Positions 9,374 through 17,470 of a stretch of 64,000 nt of DNA are shown piece after piece. Positions within the stretch are counted from its first letter, which is position 1, and each line of letters starts with the position of its first letter. The notes under the pieces were generated by a model that saw only the letters and a program-made list of their open reading frames with translations, was not told the DNA's origin and did no database searches. Position numbers and translations under genes: made by a program. The DNA is from Agrobacterium cavarae (GTDB taxonomy: Bacteria > Pseudomonadota > Alphaproteobacteria > Rhizobiales > Rhizobiaceae), in contig NZ_SISF01000034.1 in NCBI RefSeq assembly GCF_004310285.1, forward strand, positions 449,890 to 513,889, read 5' to 3'.

Positions 9374-9387
9374 TTGATCCAAATCAA
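9374..9387. promoter_or_regulatory. FixK/FNR box before fixNOQP
   Basis: TTGATCCAAATCAA matches the FixK/FNR consensus TTGAT-N4-ATCAA exactly. With the centre at -41.5 the fixN transcript would begin near 9339, leaving an 80-base leader. The gene on the other side is transcribed towards this region, so only fixNOQP is a sensible target. Confidence 0.88.
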
Positions 9388-9424
9388 GACCGCAGCCTCA
9401 AAGGACGGCCGCGAGGTCACCCGA

Positions 9425-10102
9425 TCAACGAGCGATAGCGGGCGGCGGGAAGCTCAGGAGCGCGGCCTTATAGTTCTCGATGACGAAGCTGATCGGGGTC
9501 CCATCCGGCTTCGTGAGAACGGCTTCATTTGTGATCAGAGTTTGGGGGATATCCAGTGCGGTGCTGTGGCCGGCGGGAATTGCCTGTCCCATTTCCCAAT
9601 GCTCTGGAAGAGGCTGCCAGATTAGCTGGGAGGACACGGTGTGGCGCTGGAAATGAAGTGGTAGCACGACCTTGCCGAAGGGCGTATCCGTGGTGTCCAG
9701 CGTCTGGTTCATGTCCGTCGTCAACCGATCCGGCACATACCAGTTATCCGCTTCCGAAAGCACCAGATCGCCGCATTTCAGCAAAACGTGCCGGTACCCG
9801 AGCGGGTCGGAGGCGGAAACGTTCAATTGGTGGCGCACCTCATCCGGTGCTGTCTTCACGTCCCTGAGGCGGACCGCCGAGATTTTCGCGGGTTCGGCAA
9901 GCTTATGGTCGGCGCACCAATGCTCTAGTGTCAAGGTCGCGCTGTCCTGGCTGAGCAGCTGGACGCTCAGATCCTGAACGGTGGCCAGCGCCGCGAGACG
10001 GCCGACAGGCGTGTCCGGCCAACTCGCTTGCGCGGCAAGGGCTTTCCCGGAGATGGAGATGGCTAGGCCGCAGAGAAGGGCTTTGAAGGCGGAGGATGAC
10101 AT
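9425..10102 (-). CDS. Exported protein with distant UbiC (chorismate lyase)-like pattern
   Basis: A 225-residue protein beginning with a signal peptide (MSSSAFKALLCGLAISISGKALA, likely cut after ALA). I chose the ATG at 10102 because the signal peptide follows directly; an open frame continues upstream to 10270 but looks non-coding. The middle contains VLLKCGDLVLSEADNWYVP and TDTPFGKVV, which line up with the EVLLCGD...VVP and KTPLG segments of chorismate pyruvate-lyase. UbiC itself is cytosolic, so an exported relative would bind something else. The fold assignment is by eye and uncertain; that it is a real exported protein is much surer. It lies just upstream of fixN on the same strand. Confidence 0.7.
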   Translation of the reverse strand: MSSSAFKALLCGLAISISGKALAAQASWPDTPVGRLAALATVQDLSVQLLSQDSATLTLEHWCADHKLAEPAKISAVRLRDVKTAPDEVRHQLNVSASDPLGYRHVLLKCGDLVLSEADNWYVPDRLTTDMNQTLDTTDTPFGKVVLPLHFQRHTVSSQLIWQPLPEHWEMGQAIPAGHSTALDIPQTLITNEAVLTKPDGTPISFVIENYKAALLSFPPPAIAR

Positions 10103-10333
10103 GTGCTGCTGGCTCCGGATCGATTTGATTGGATAAAATCGCATCAAGCAGTCGGCATCAAAACGATGCAGACGCAGCAAATCACGATGCCTCTGTGGCG
10201 GATTTGTGGGAGGTCCAGAGAGACACGACAGCAAAGGCCCGAAAATAGAACTCGATTTTCGGATCAGCACGACGCGTAGATTTAAAGAGTTGGAGGGCCG
10301 CGCCGAGGCAAATCCGGGCGTGCGATGGGCGAC

Positions 10334-10858
10334 CTACCCTTTCATCTTCAAAGGCAAGCCGGCCGCGATGAAATAAACTTCCGAGGCCGCAGCAGCGATC
10401 CTCTGATGCAGCCGGCCAGCGTGATCGCGAAAGTCTCTCGCCATGCGATTCTCGGGCACGATGCCGAGGCCTACCTCGTTCGAAACGAAGACAATCTTCG
10501 CTTTGGCTTTCACCACATGTTCAACGAGCGGAGGAAAAGCTGCTTCAACATCCCGCCCCTCTTCCATCATCAGGTTCGTGACCCAAAGGGTCAAGCAATC
10601 AACAAGGATGGTGTTGGACGCGTCATCCAGTCGTTCCAACGTGTCGACCAGATGCAACGGTTCCTCATGCGTGATCCATTGATCCCCGCGCTGAAGACGG
10701 TGGCTGGCGATACGAGATTTCATTTCCTCATCCCAGGCGCGGCCTGTTGCCACGTAGTGGGCGACACCCTCAGACGAGAGCACTAGCCGTTCAGCGAAAG
10801 CGGACTTGCCCGAGCGTGCGCCGCCGAGCACCAAGACGGCACGAGATATCTCGCTCAT
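10334..10858 (-). CDS. cobU: Adenosylcobinamide kinase/guanylyltransferase CobU (CobP)
   Basis: Bifunctional cobalamin nucleotide-loop enzyme (174 aa): it phosphorylates adenosylcobinamide and then forms adenosylcobinamide-GDP. The Walker A motif GGARSGKS is at about 12-19. YVATGRAWDEEMKSRI carries the guanylyl-accepting region, followed by LVDCLTLWVTNL (Walker B-like) and SNEVGLGIVPE. No other cob gene is in the window. A 50-codon frame ends exactly at the base before its ATG. I looked for a cobalamin riboswitch (B12 box) upstream and did not find one. Confidence 0.94.
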   Translation of the reverse strand: MSEISRAVLVLGGARSGKSAFAERLVLSSEGVAHYVATGRAWDEEMKSRIASHRLQRGDQWITHEEPLHLVDTLERLDDASNTILVDCLTLWVTNLMMEEGRDVEAAFPPLVEHVVKAKAKIVFVSNEVGLGIVPENRMARDFRDHAGRLHQRIAAAASEVYFIAAGLPLKMKG

Positions 10859-11011
10859 TCAGAACCTGCAGGGAGAAGAATTAAAAGCGATCCGACCGCC
10901 AGTTCGGACTGTGCCGAAAGCCTTGAGGCGCCAGACATGAAAAGAGAACGATTCGTAGATATGGAGGCGTTCTCCCGGTCGATCATGCTGGATCGTCGCG
11001 GTAACCGTCAT
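10859..11011 (-). CDS. Possible 50-aa leader protein abutting cobU
   Basis: An ATG-started frame of 50 codons whose TGA is immediately followed by the cobU ATG. The peptide starts MTVTATIQHDRPGE and ends GGRIAFNSSPCRF; I recognise no family. The ribosome binding site is weak. A plausible promoter (11090-11118, minus strand) lies about 70 bases upstream. The perfect abutment with cobU is the main argument for translation; it may be chance. Confidence 0.3.
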   Translation of the reverse strand: MTVTATIQHDRPGERLHIYESFSFHVWRLKAFGTVRTGGRIAFNSSPCRF

Positions 11012-11399
11012 AAAAGACTAATGCCCGTCCGCACTGCGCGGTCAAGTCGACATCGGCTCTCATGGGGAAAGCGTCGGATCGCTGAAATGAAGGTAGGATG
11101 CGATGCGGCTCTTGTCAAATTTCGAGAGAGGAAAAAGCCGCTGAAGACACGCTTTCCGCTCTCGGAATGAGGGGAAACAAGAAGACGAGGCCCGGTACTC
11201 AATACCCGCTCCGGAGCCCCGCCGATCTGTCTAATGGTATAAGCTTACCGGATGGTTAGCGCGCGCTAAAATGGATTGGATTTTTCCGCCAGCATGTCTC
11301 GATTGCCTTGCAATCATTTCTTGGTATGACAACCTTCGAAAACACGCCAGGTCGTTGCCTGGCGGAAAAGGCGAGAAGCGGGTTACGGGCGGGACCGAC
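11012..11399. other. Intergenic region between cobU and the DUF599 gene
   Basis: No gene is supported here. It holds the candidate cobU promoter and, at 11256-11269, the perfect 14-base palindrome TTAGCGCGCGCTAA, about 130 bases before the DUF599 start. A 77-codon plus-strand frame (10937-11170) lacks a ribosome binding site and family resemblance. Confidence 0.5.
11090..11118 (-). promoter_or_regulatory. Candidate sigma-70 type promoter for the cobU transcript
   Basis: On the minus strand TTGACA (11118-11113) and TACCTT (11095-11090) are separated by 17 bases. The -35 is a perfect consensus and the -10 is weak. It would give a leader of about 225 bases before cobU. Confidence 0.35.
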
Positions 11400-12086
11400 A
11401 TGACGACAATGGACTACATCGCGCTCGTCATATTCCTGGTTCTGTGGGTGTCCTATGCCTATATCACAACCGCACGATCGCCCTTTGGCAGAACCAGCCT
11501 CAATCAAGCCATGGCCGACCGGCGCAGACGGTGGATCTACAACTCTCTGTCGCGCGATCTGAAGATGATCGATACGCAGATCATGGCAGGCCTTCAAAAT
11601 GGCACGGCCTTCTTCGCATCGACCTCCATCTTCGCGATCGGCGGGTGCTTCGCGCTCCTCGGCGCCACCGACCGGGTCGAATCGGTGTTTCGCGACATGC
11701 CATTCGTCTATTATGGCGGACGAACCGCTTTCGAGTTGAAGGTTATCGGGCTGACCTGTCTTTTCGGCTACGCCTTCTTCAAGTTCGGTTGGTCTTATCG
11801 GCTCTTCAACTATTGCACCATCCTCTTCGGTGGAATGCCGATGATGCATGAGGCAAATGCGGATAGAAAAGCGGCCGAGCGCGCGGCGGAAAACGTCATC
11901 CGCATGAATGTCATTGCGGCAAAGAATTTCAATGATGGCCTCAGAACCTTCTTCCTGTCGATCGGTTATCTTGGCTGGTTTATCAACGCCTATGTCTTCA
12001 TCGTCATGACCGTCATCATCATCGTCGCGCTGTTGAGACGTCAATTCTACTCGGAAGCGCGTCTCGCCATCATGGACGATCATTAA
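11400..12086 (+). CDS. DUF599 family membrane protein
   Basis: A 228-residue membrane protein of unknown function. It has about four hydrophobic segments: residues 4-20, 70-88, 108-128 and 188-215. The family signature is visible: an N-terminal span, then RRRRWIYNSLSRDLKMIDTQIMAGLQNGTAFFAST, and a FFKFGWSYRLFNYC motif. The ATG at 11400 opens with MTTMDYIALV; the longer frame from 11271 lacks a ribosome binding site. The next gene begins 79 bases later on the same strand. Confidence 0.85.
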   Translation: MTTMDYIALVIFLVLWVSYAYITTARSPFGRTSLNQAMADRRRRWIYNSLSRDLKMIDTQIMAGLQNGTAFFASTSIFAIGGCFALLGATDRVESVFRDMPFVYYGGRTAFELKVIGLTCLFGYAFFKFGWSYRLFNYCTILFGGMPMMHEANADRKAAERAAENVIRMNVIAAKNFNDGLRTFFLSIGYLGWFINAYVFIVMTVIIIVALLRRQFYSEARLAIMDDH

Positions 12087-12164
12087 TCGCCTGTCATGAA
12101 ATCGCCCCACTTTGCGGGCGAAGCGCAGGCAAAGCCCCCTCACCGTTGCGAAGGAAATCACAGA

Positions 12165-13124
12165 ATGAATGAGGCAACCGCAACGGTTACCAAGTCCGGC
12201 CGTATCGGCTTTCTCGACACATGGCGCGGCATCGCGCTCATCGCCATGGCGAGTTACCACTTCACCTGGGATCTTGCGATGTTCGGCTATATCCCGCCGG
12301 AAACGCCGACCGAGGGTTTGTGGCGTCTTTACGCGCGAGCGATTGCCAGTTCGTTTCTGTTTCTCGCAGGTTTCAGCCTGTTTCTGGCGCATCGAAAGGG
12401 TATAAACTGGCCGGCCTTCGGCAAGCGTTTTGCGATGGTTGCGGGCGCGGCGCTGCTGATCTCGGTTGCGACATTCTTCGCCGTTCCGGGTGGCTGGATC
12501 TTCTTCGGCATTCTGCACAATATCGCCGTCGCGAGCCTGATCGGTCTCATATTTCTGCGCTTGCCTGCGGTTGTGACGTTGGCCGTCGCTGTTCTGGCCT
12601 TTCTCGCGCCGATCTATTTCTCGTCGGATGCCTTCAACTCGATCTGGCTGTCCTGGATCGGATTTGCCACAGCACCTCCCCGCTCCAACGACTATGTGCC
12701 GGTGTTACCGTTTCTGGCGCCGTTTCTTGTCGGTCTTGGTGTCGCGCAAATCGCCGTGCCGCGCGGGTGGCTGGATCGGTATCGCAAGCCTAGCGGCAAG
12801 CGCAACCTGCTTGCCTTCTTCGGCCGCCACAGCCTGTCCTTCTACCTCATTCACCAGCCGGTGCTGATCGCGCTGGTCTATTTGGGATCGATCACTTTCC
12901 CGCCCCCGCCGGTGGATCAGGTGGAGGCTTACAAGAAGAGCTGCGAAGCGAGCTGCATGCAGACCCAAAACAACCTCGATCTCTGCCAAAGCTTTTGTGG
13001 CTGCACCTTGGAGAAACTGCACAGCGAGAATGTCTTCGACGCGATGATCGCGAATACAGCCAGTATCGAGCAGCAGAGCAAGATTAGGGATGTCGCAGCC
13101 CAGTGCTCGGCGGAGGTTCAATAA
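12165..13124 (+). CDS. DUF1624 (heparan-alpha-glucosaminide N-acetyltransferase-like) membrane protein with Cys-rich tail
   Basis: A 319-residue polytopic membrane protein. The opening RIGFLDTWRGIALIAMASYHFTWDLAMFG is the DUF1624 signature, shared with eukaryotic lysosomal acetyltransferases, including the conserved membrane His. About seven to eight spans follow, ending with GRHSLSFYLIHQPVLIALVYLG. AAGGA lies nine bases before the ATG. After the last span there is a soluble tail (about 250-319) with cysteines at 260, 264, 274, 278, 280 and 314, forming paired CX3C motifs. The substrate is unknown. The tail is the odd feature and may be disulfide-bonded. Confidence 0.85.
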   Translation: MNEATATVTKSGRIGFLDTWRGIALIAMASYHFTWDLAMFGYIPPETPTEGLWRLYARAIASSFLFLAGFSLFLAHRKGINWPAFGKRFAMVAGAALLISVATFFAVPGGWIFFGILHNIAVASLIGLIFLRLPAVVTLAVAVLAFLAPIYFSSDAFNSIWLSWIGFATAPPRSNDYVPVLPFLAPFLVGLGVAQIAVPRGWLDRYRKPSGKRNLLAFFGRHSLSFYLIHQPVLIALVYLGSITFPPPPVDQVEAYKKSCEASCMQTQNNLDLCQSFCGCTLEKLHSENVFDAMIANTASIEQQSKIRDVAAQCSAEVQ

Positions 13125-13148
13125 TCCGGGGTGAGCTTGAGGTCGCAG

Positions 13149-14927
13149 TCAGGCGCTGATCGCTTCAAGACGGTAATGCTGAGCAGTGTGACGATCCGAC
13201 ATCCAACGGATGAGACCGTCCGCAGCAATCGGCTTTGACAACCAGTAGCCCTGGAGCTCATCGCATCCCATGACGGTCAGCAATTCGGCTTGCTCGCGCG
13301 TCTCCACACCTTCCGCCACGACCTCGTAACCGAGCGAGTGGCAGAGCGTGATCATGGACTGGACGAGGACGCGCTCTCGATTGCCTTCCTGCATATCGTT
13401 GATGAAGCTGCGATCAATCTTGACGGTTCTGACCGGCAGCTTTTGCAGATAGGATAGGCTGCTGTAACCAGTGCCGAAATCGTCAATTGATAGCTGAATG
13501 CCCGATGCGGCAAGCGTTTCGAGCAGGTCCTGCGACCCTTTCGTCTCCATCATCATCGCCGTCTCGGTTATTTCGAATTCGATCTGATCGTGATCGATGC
13601 CGAAGCGAGCCAGATCGACGCTCAGCCGATCCCAGAAGTCGGCCTCCTGAAGATTGGTGGCTGACAGGTTGATGGAAAGCTTGATGGGAAAACCTGTGGA
13701 ATTCCATTTGGAAAGTTGCTGGAGGGATGTCGCGATGACCCACATGGTCAATTCACGAGCATAGGCTGACGCTTCGATAACCGGGATGAATTCGGCAGGC
13801 GAAATTGGGCCAAGCTCCGGGTGGGTCCAGCGCAACAGAACTTCCGCACTCTTGAAAAGGCCACTGGCGGCGTCCACCCGCGGCTGAAATACGAGCGACA
13901 GCTGCGCGTCGTCGATGATCGCCCGTGGAAACTCGCGCTGGATCATGAAGTTGCGCTGATGCTGCACATCAAGAGATGGGCAAAAAAAGGCGATTTTCGA
14001 TGGATGAATACGCGCGTCCTGCACTGCACTTTGCAACGACCGTAAAATTTCCTCGGCACTGGTCTCGCCAGGGCGGAAAACCATCGAGCCGATGGACGGC
14101 GTCATGGTGATCTGGAACTCGACCTCGTTATAAAGCGCACGCATGATCTGCTCTAGAAACGGTCGATAGTCTTCGACCTTCGTACCCTTGGGGACAATGA
14201 ATGCGAATTGCGTCGGGCCGATATGGTAGGCGAATGTTCCTCCATCCAGATGCTCCCTTAGAATGCGCGCCACCTTGGTCATCAGACCATCGAGATAGGA
14301 AATGCCGACCACGCGCATCATTCGGTCGAACTGCGTGGTCTGTGCAAGGTCAATTAGGCTGATGATCTGCTCTGAACCTTTTTCGTGAAGAGCAAGGTCA
14401 GAGAGATCACTCATCAACTGGTGACGGTTTGGCAATCCGCTCGACGGATCAATCCGTCCCATCGAATGGTGCAACTCAATCTGATCCATGACCATAGCAG
14501 CAAGATCGGAGAGGGTCGCCATCTGTTCGTCGGTGACTTCGAAAGGCTCGATCCCCAAGACACAGAGTGCACCAAGGCCGTAGCCATCCGGTGTTACAAG
14601 TGGAACGCCGCAATAGAAACGAATTCCGGCCTGACCTAGCGTGCTGTCGGCATAATAATCGTCTTTCTGCAAATCCTTCACGACCACGGGACGCTTGTGT
14701 TCCGCTACCTGCGAACAAGGCGCTTTGTGCCGAGGTATCTCGTTGTGTTCGACGCCCACTTTCGACTTGAACCATTGGCGGTCCGTGTCCGTCAACGAGA
14801 TGGCTGCAATCGGCAAACCAAAGTAATTTGCCACCAGTCGCGTGATACGATCGAAATTCTCGCTCGGCATAGTATCGAGTAAGCGCATATTCTTAAGCGC
14901 GGAAATACGCTCATGCTCGTCCAACAT
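13149..14927 (-). CDS. GAF / degenerate GGDEF / EAL signalling protein
   Basis: A predicted soluble cyclic-di-GMP phosphodiesterase of about 592 aa. An N-terminal GAF domain (about 20-160) is followed by a GGDEF domain (about 165-320) in which the catalytic motif reads HIGPTQF, so diguanylate cyclase activity is not expected. The C-terminal EAL domain (about 340-585) retains EVLLRW (EAL variant), SINLSATNL, EITETAMM, IDDFGTGYSSL, KIDRSFI and EGVET, which supply the metal and substrate ligands. I chose the ATG at 14927 (MLDEHERISALKN); upstream frame to 15026 looks non-coding. The ribosome binding site is weak. Confidence 0.88.
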   Translation of the reverse strand: MLDEHERISALKNMRLLDTMPSENFDRITRLVANYFGLPIAAISLTDTDRQWFKSKVGVEHNEIPRHKAPCSQVAEHKRPVVVKDLQKDDYYADSTLGQAGIRFYCGVPLVTPDGYGLGALCVLGIEPFEVTDEQMATLSDLAAMVMDQIELHHSMGRIDPSSGLPNRHQLMSDLSDLALHEKGSEQIISLIDLAQTTQFDRMMRVVGISYLDGLMTKVARILREHLDGGTFAYHIGPTQFAFIVPKGTKVEDYRPFLEQIMRALYNEVEFQITMTPSIGSMVFRPGETSAEEILRSLQSAVQDARIHPSKIAFFCPSLDVQHQRNFMIQREFPRAIIDDAQLSLVFQPRVDAASGLFKSAEVLLRWTHPELGPISPAEFIPVIEASAYARELTMWVIATSLQQLSKWNSTGFPIKLSINLSATNLQEADFWDRLSVDLARFGIDHDQIEFEITETAMMMETKGSQDLLETLAASGIQLSIDDFGTGYSSLSYLQKLPVRTVKIDRSFINDMQEGNRERVLVQSMITLCHSLGYEVVAEGVETREQAELLTVMGCDELQGYWLSKPIAADGLIRWMSDRHTAQHYRLEAISA

Positions 14928-15260
14928 AAATCTATATACCCATGCCACGCACGAGGATGGCGCGGCGTCGCCGTTGATCAGGGAAACATTTTTTATCAGC
15001 CCTGCGTCACGCGAACCGACAGACACAGTCGGTTGCAGTCACCATTGCGAGCATCATGCCCGGGCTTGAAGATCCGATTTAAAACTAACGCTATAAAACA
15101 GTTATATGACTTAACCGTTCCAAAGGGTCTTCAAGCGTGGTTAGCGAAGGATTAATTACGACGGTGGGGAGCATGAAGCTAGAATGAAGGTGGGCGCCAG
15201 ATTGGCGCTACTGAAAGATTTGAGTGCCCAACTCTCAACAGCAAAAGGCGAAGCGGTCCG
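14928..15260. other. Intergenic region between the EAL gene and the merR-type gene
   Basis: About 330 bases with no supported gene. It holds the upstream region of the EAL protein and the downstream end of the MerR-type gene. An AT-rich stretch at about 15081-15118 is the likeliest promoter zone for the EAL gene; no clear operator or terminator was seen. Confidence 0.45.
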
Positions 15261-15647
15261 TCAGGTTCCGACGCCGATTTCTGCCAATCGTGTGAGGCAG
15301 GCTTCCTCAACATTGTCGAGCTCGGCAAGCGTCTCTTCAATGTCGCGGCGCTTCTGACGAAGGTCGGCGCGCTTCTCATCGACTTTCTTCATCAGAAGCT
15401 CGAGCTGGCCGGATTCACCCGGCGGCTCCTTGTAAACCTGGATGATTTCGCGAATTTCGGCGATCGTAAAGCCGATGCGGCGACCACGGAGGATTTCCTG
15501 AATGAGCCTGCGATCGGCGGCGCGGAACAAGCGCGTACGGCCACGGCGCTCCGGATGGATCAGGCCCTCATCCTCGTAAAACCGAAGAGTGCGGGTGGAT
15601 ACACCGAATTCGCGCGTCAGTTCCGTAATGCTATAATACTTATTCAA
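15261..15647 (-). CDS. MerR family transcriptional regulator
   Basis: A DNA-binding regulator. The N-terminal MerR helix-turn-helix reads YYSITELTREFGVSTRTLRFYEDEGL, followed by the wing PERRGRTRLF and a long dimerisation coiled coil (LELLMKKVDEKRADLRQKRRDIEETLAEL). No metal-binding Cys cluster is present, so it resembles the LiuR-type MerR group rather than metal sensors. The open frame extends to a GTG at 15692, but a 22-base dyad (15682-15703) covers that codon. I therefore prefer the TTG at 15647, which starts the protein at NKYYSITEL. The start is uncertain. Confidence 0.85.
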   Translation of the reverse strand: MNKYYSITELTREFGVSTRTLRFYEDEGLIHPERRGRTRLFRAADRRLIQEILRGRRIGFTIAEIREIIQVYKEPPGESGQLELLMKKVDEKRADLRQKRRDIEETLAELDNVEEACLTRLAEIGVGT

Positions 15648-15681
15648 GGCTTTGTCCGATTCTGGCTGCCGGACATTATGT

Positions 15682-15703
15682 TTGACCTTCACGTAAAAGT
15701 CAA
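15682..15703. promoter_or_regulatory. Candidate MerR-type operator (22-base dyad)
   Basis: TTGACCTTCACGTAAAAGTCAA has symmetric ends TTGAC/GTCAA around a central ACGT, the layout of MerR/LiuR-type operators that sit between stretched -35 and -10 elements. It lies about 35 bases before the preferred start of the merR-type gene, consistent with autoregulation. Confidence 0.5.
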
Positions 15704-15713
15704 TTTTCGATCA

Positions 15714-17141
15714 TCATCCTGATATGCCGAACCACCAGGTTGCCAGGCCGAGAAATGAGAAGAAGCCGACGATATCGGTCACTGCCGTGACGAAAACGGC
15801 GGAAGAAACGGCCGGATCGGCGCCAAACTTATCGAGGAACAGCGGAATAAGAATGCCGGCCAAAGCTGCTGCAAGCATGTTGATCAGCATGGCTGTTGCG
15901 ATGATGCCGCCGATATTCACGTCGTGGAACCAGATGCCGGCAATAATGCCGATCGCGCAGCCGAAGAGCGCGCCGTTCAAAAGGCCCACACCTGCCTCAC
16001 GTCGGATGATGCGCGCCGCATTATGGATATCGAGGTTTTTGGTGGCGAGAGCGCGCACCGAAACCGTCATCGTCTGCGAGCCAGCGTTTCCGCCCATGCC
16101 CGCGACAATAGGCATCAGGATCGCAAGTGCCACGACCTGCTGGATGGTGGCGTCGAAAAGTTCGATCACCGAGGCTGCCAGGAAAGCCGTCATCAGATTG
16201 ATGCCAAGCCAGGGCACACGCGATTTGGACGTGCTGGCTATACTATCGGACAATTCTTCGTCGCCGACACCGCCGAGGCGAAGCAAGTCTTCCTCCGCCT
16301 CTTCCTGGATCACGTCCACCACGTCATCGATGGTGAGCACGCCGACGAGGCGACCGTTGCTGTCCACGACGGCCGCAGACAGAAGGTCATATTGCTCGAA
16401 GAGCTGGGCTGCCTCTTCCTGGTCCATCTCCGCTGGAATGGGATGGTTTGTTTCGTGCATGATGGTTTCGATCTTTACCTGCCGCTTTGAGCGCAGCAGC
16501 CGATCGAGATCGAGCGCGCCGACAAGCTTGAAGGTGGGATCGATAACGAAAATCTGAGAGAAGGATTCGGGCAACTCCTCCTCTTCACGCAGGTAATCGA
16601 TCGTCTGGCCGACCGTCCAGAATGGCGGCACGGCGACGAACTCGGTCTGCATGCGGCGACCGGCAGAGCTTTCCGGGTAGTCCAGCGCCCGCATGAGCCT
16701 CACACGTTCGGTGAACGGCATCTGCGAGAGAATGTCTTCGCGGTCCTCGCGGTCGAGGTCTTCCAGAATGTAAACGGCGTCGTCCGAATCGAGTTCGCCG
16801 ATACCGGCAGCAATCTGCTCGTTCGGCATCTGCTCAACGATATCGAGGCGGATTGCTTCATCCACCTCGGTCAGTGCCGTCATGTCGAAGTCGGTGCCCA
16901 GCAGTCGCACAAGTGCGTGGCGCTGCTCCGGCTGGATCGATTCCAGCAGGTCGCCCAGTTCGGATTCATGCAGGCGAGCCACGTTTTCGCGCAGGAACAG
17001 CACGTCGCGATCGGCGATCGCAGCGCCGACCATGGCGAGAAAGTCTGACCGGATCGAGCCGTCCTCGGCATAGATGTCGGCCATCACTTCCGGACGCTTG
17101 GCCTCTTCCGTTGCGGGATGATCGTGGTCGGCTTTTGTCAA
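15714..17141 (-). CDS. mgtE: Magnesium transporter MgtE
   Basis: Inner-membrane Mg2+ channel/transporter (475 aa). Order of parts: N-terminal helical MgtE_N domain (about 30-150), two CBS domains (about 155-275) that sense Mg2+, and a C-terminal pore with five membrane helices, including PIVAGMGGNAGSQT in the selectivity region. The frame starts at a TTG (17141) preceded by a purine-rich GGAGAAGGGGG. An in-frame ATG at 17084 is a possible shorter start. No Mg2+ riboswitch was recognised upstream. Confidence 0.93.
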   Translation of the reverse strand: MTKADHDHPATEEAKRPEVMADIYAEDGSIRSDFLAMVGAAIADRDVLFLRENVARLHESELGDLLESIQPEQRHALVRLLGTDFDMTALTEVDEAIRLDIVEQMPNEQIAAGIGELDSDDAVYILEDLDREDREDILSQMPFTERVRLMRALDYPESSAGRRMQTEFVAVPPFWTVGQTIDYLREEEELPESFSQIFVIDPTFKLVGALDLDRLLRSKRQVKIETIMHETNHPIPAEMDQEEAAQLFEQYDLLSAAVVDSNGRLVGVLTIDDVVDVIQEEAEEDLLRLGGVGDEELSDSIASTSKSRVPWLGINLMTAFLAASVIELFDATIQQVVALAILMPIVAGMGGNAGSQTMTVSVRALATKNLDIHNAARIIRREAGVGLLNGALFGCAIGIIAGIWFHDVNIGGIIATAMLINMLAAALAGILIPLFLDKFGADPAVSSAVFVTAVTDIVGFFSFLGLATWWFGISG

Positions 17142-17470
17142 CTTGCGCCCCCTTCTCCGGTCATTGGCCTGCTTTGCAAACGGGCTGGAGATTGTCGTTT
17201 AGAACAACAATGTCAACAACCCGTTAGGCAAGAACTGGTTTCATCTTCTTCCTTCCCACCATCGCACCGCAGCGACGGGTGGCTCCGTGTCGTCAACGCG
17301 CGGACAGGGTGTCGCTAATGGGAAAACGAAACGCGCATCCGTGCAACGCAGAGAATTGATATATGCTAGGTAAGCGCCTATCTGAACAGTTATGCTGCAG
17401 TGCAAACTAAGGATCGGGTGAGTCTGTCTTGGCACCGATCGAGACGAAGCCTTCAAGGAGAGACGTTATA
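17142..17470. other. Divergent intergenic region between mgtE and the FdhF-like operon
   Basis: About 330 bases separating two divergent genes. It contains a candidate promoter for the plus-strand operon (17356-17384) and an AAGGAG ribosome binding site at 17456-17461. I saw no further gene or clear riboswitch. Confidence 0.45.
17356..17384 (+). promoter_or_regulatory. Candidate promoter of the FdhF-like operon
   Basis: TTGATA (17356-17361) and TATCTG (17379-17384) are spaced by 17 bases, upstream of the oxidoreductase gene. The -35 is good and the -10 weak. Confidence 0.3.

Noticed and set aside
10859..11399. Cobalamin riboswitch upstream of cobU
   Set aside because: I looked for the B12 box on both strands and found no match, so I did not report one.
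11256..12518. 420-codon minus-strand open frame
   Set aside because: Antisense to the DUF599 and DUF1624 genes, which have proper starts and membrane segments.
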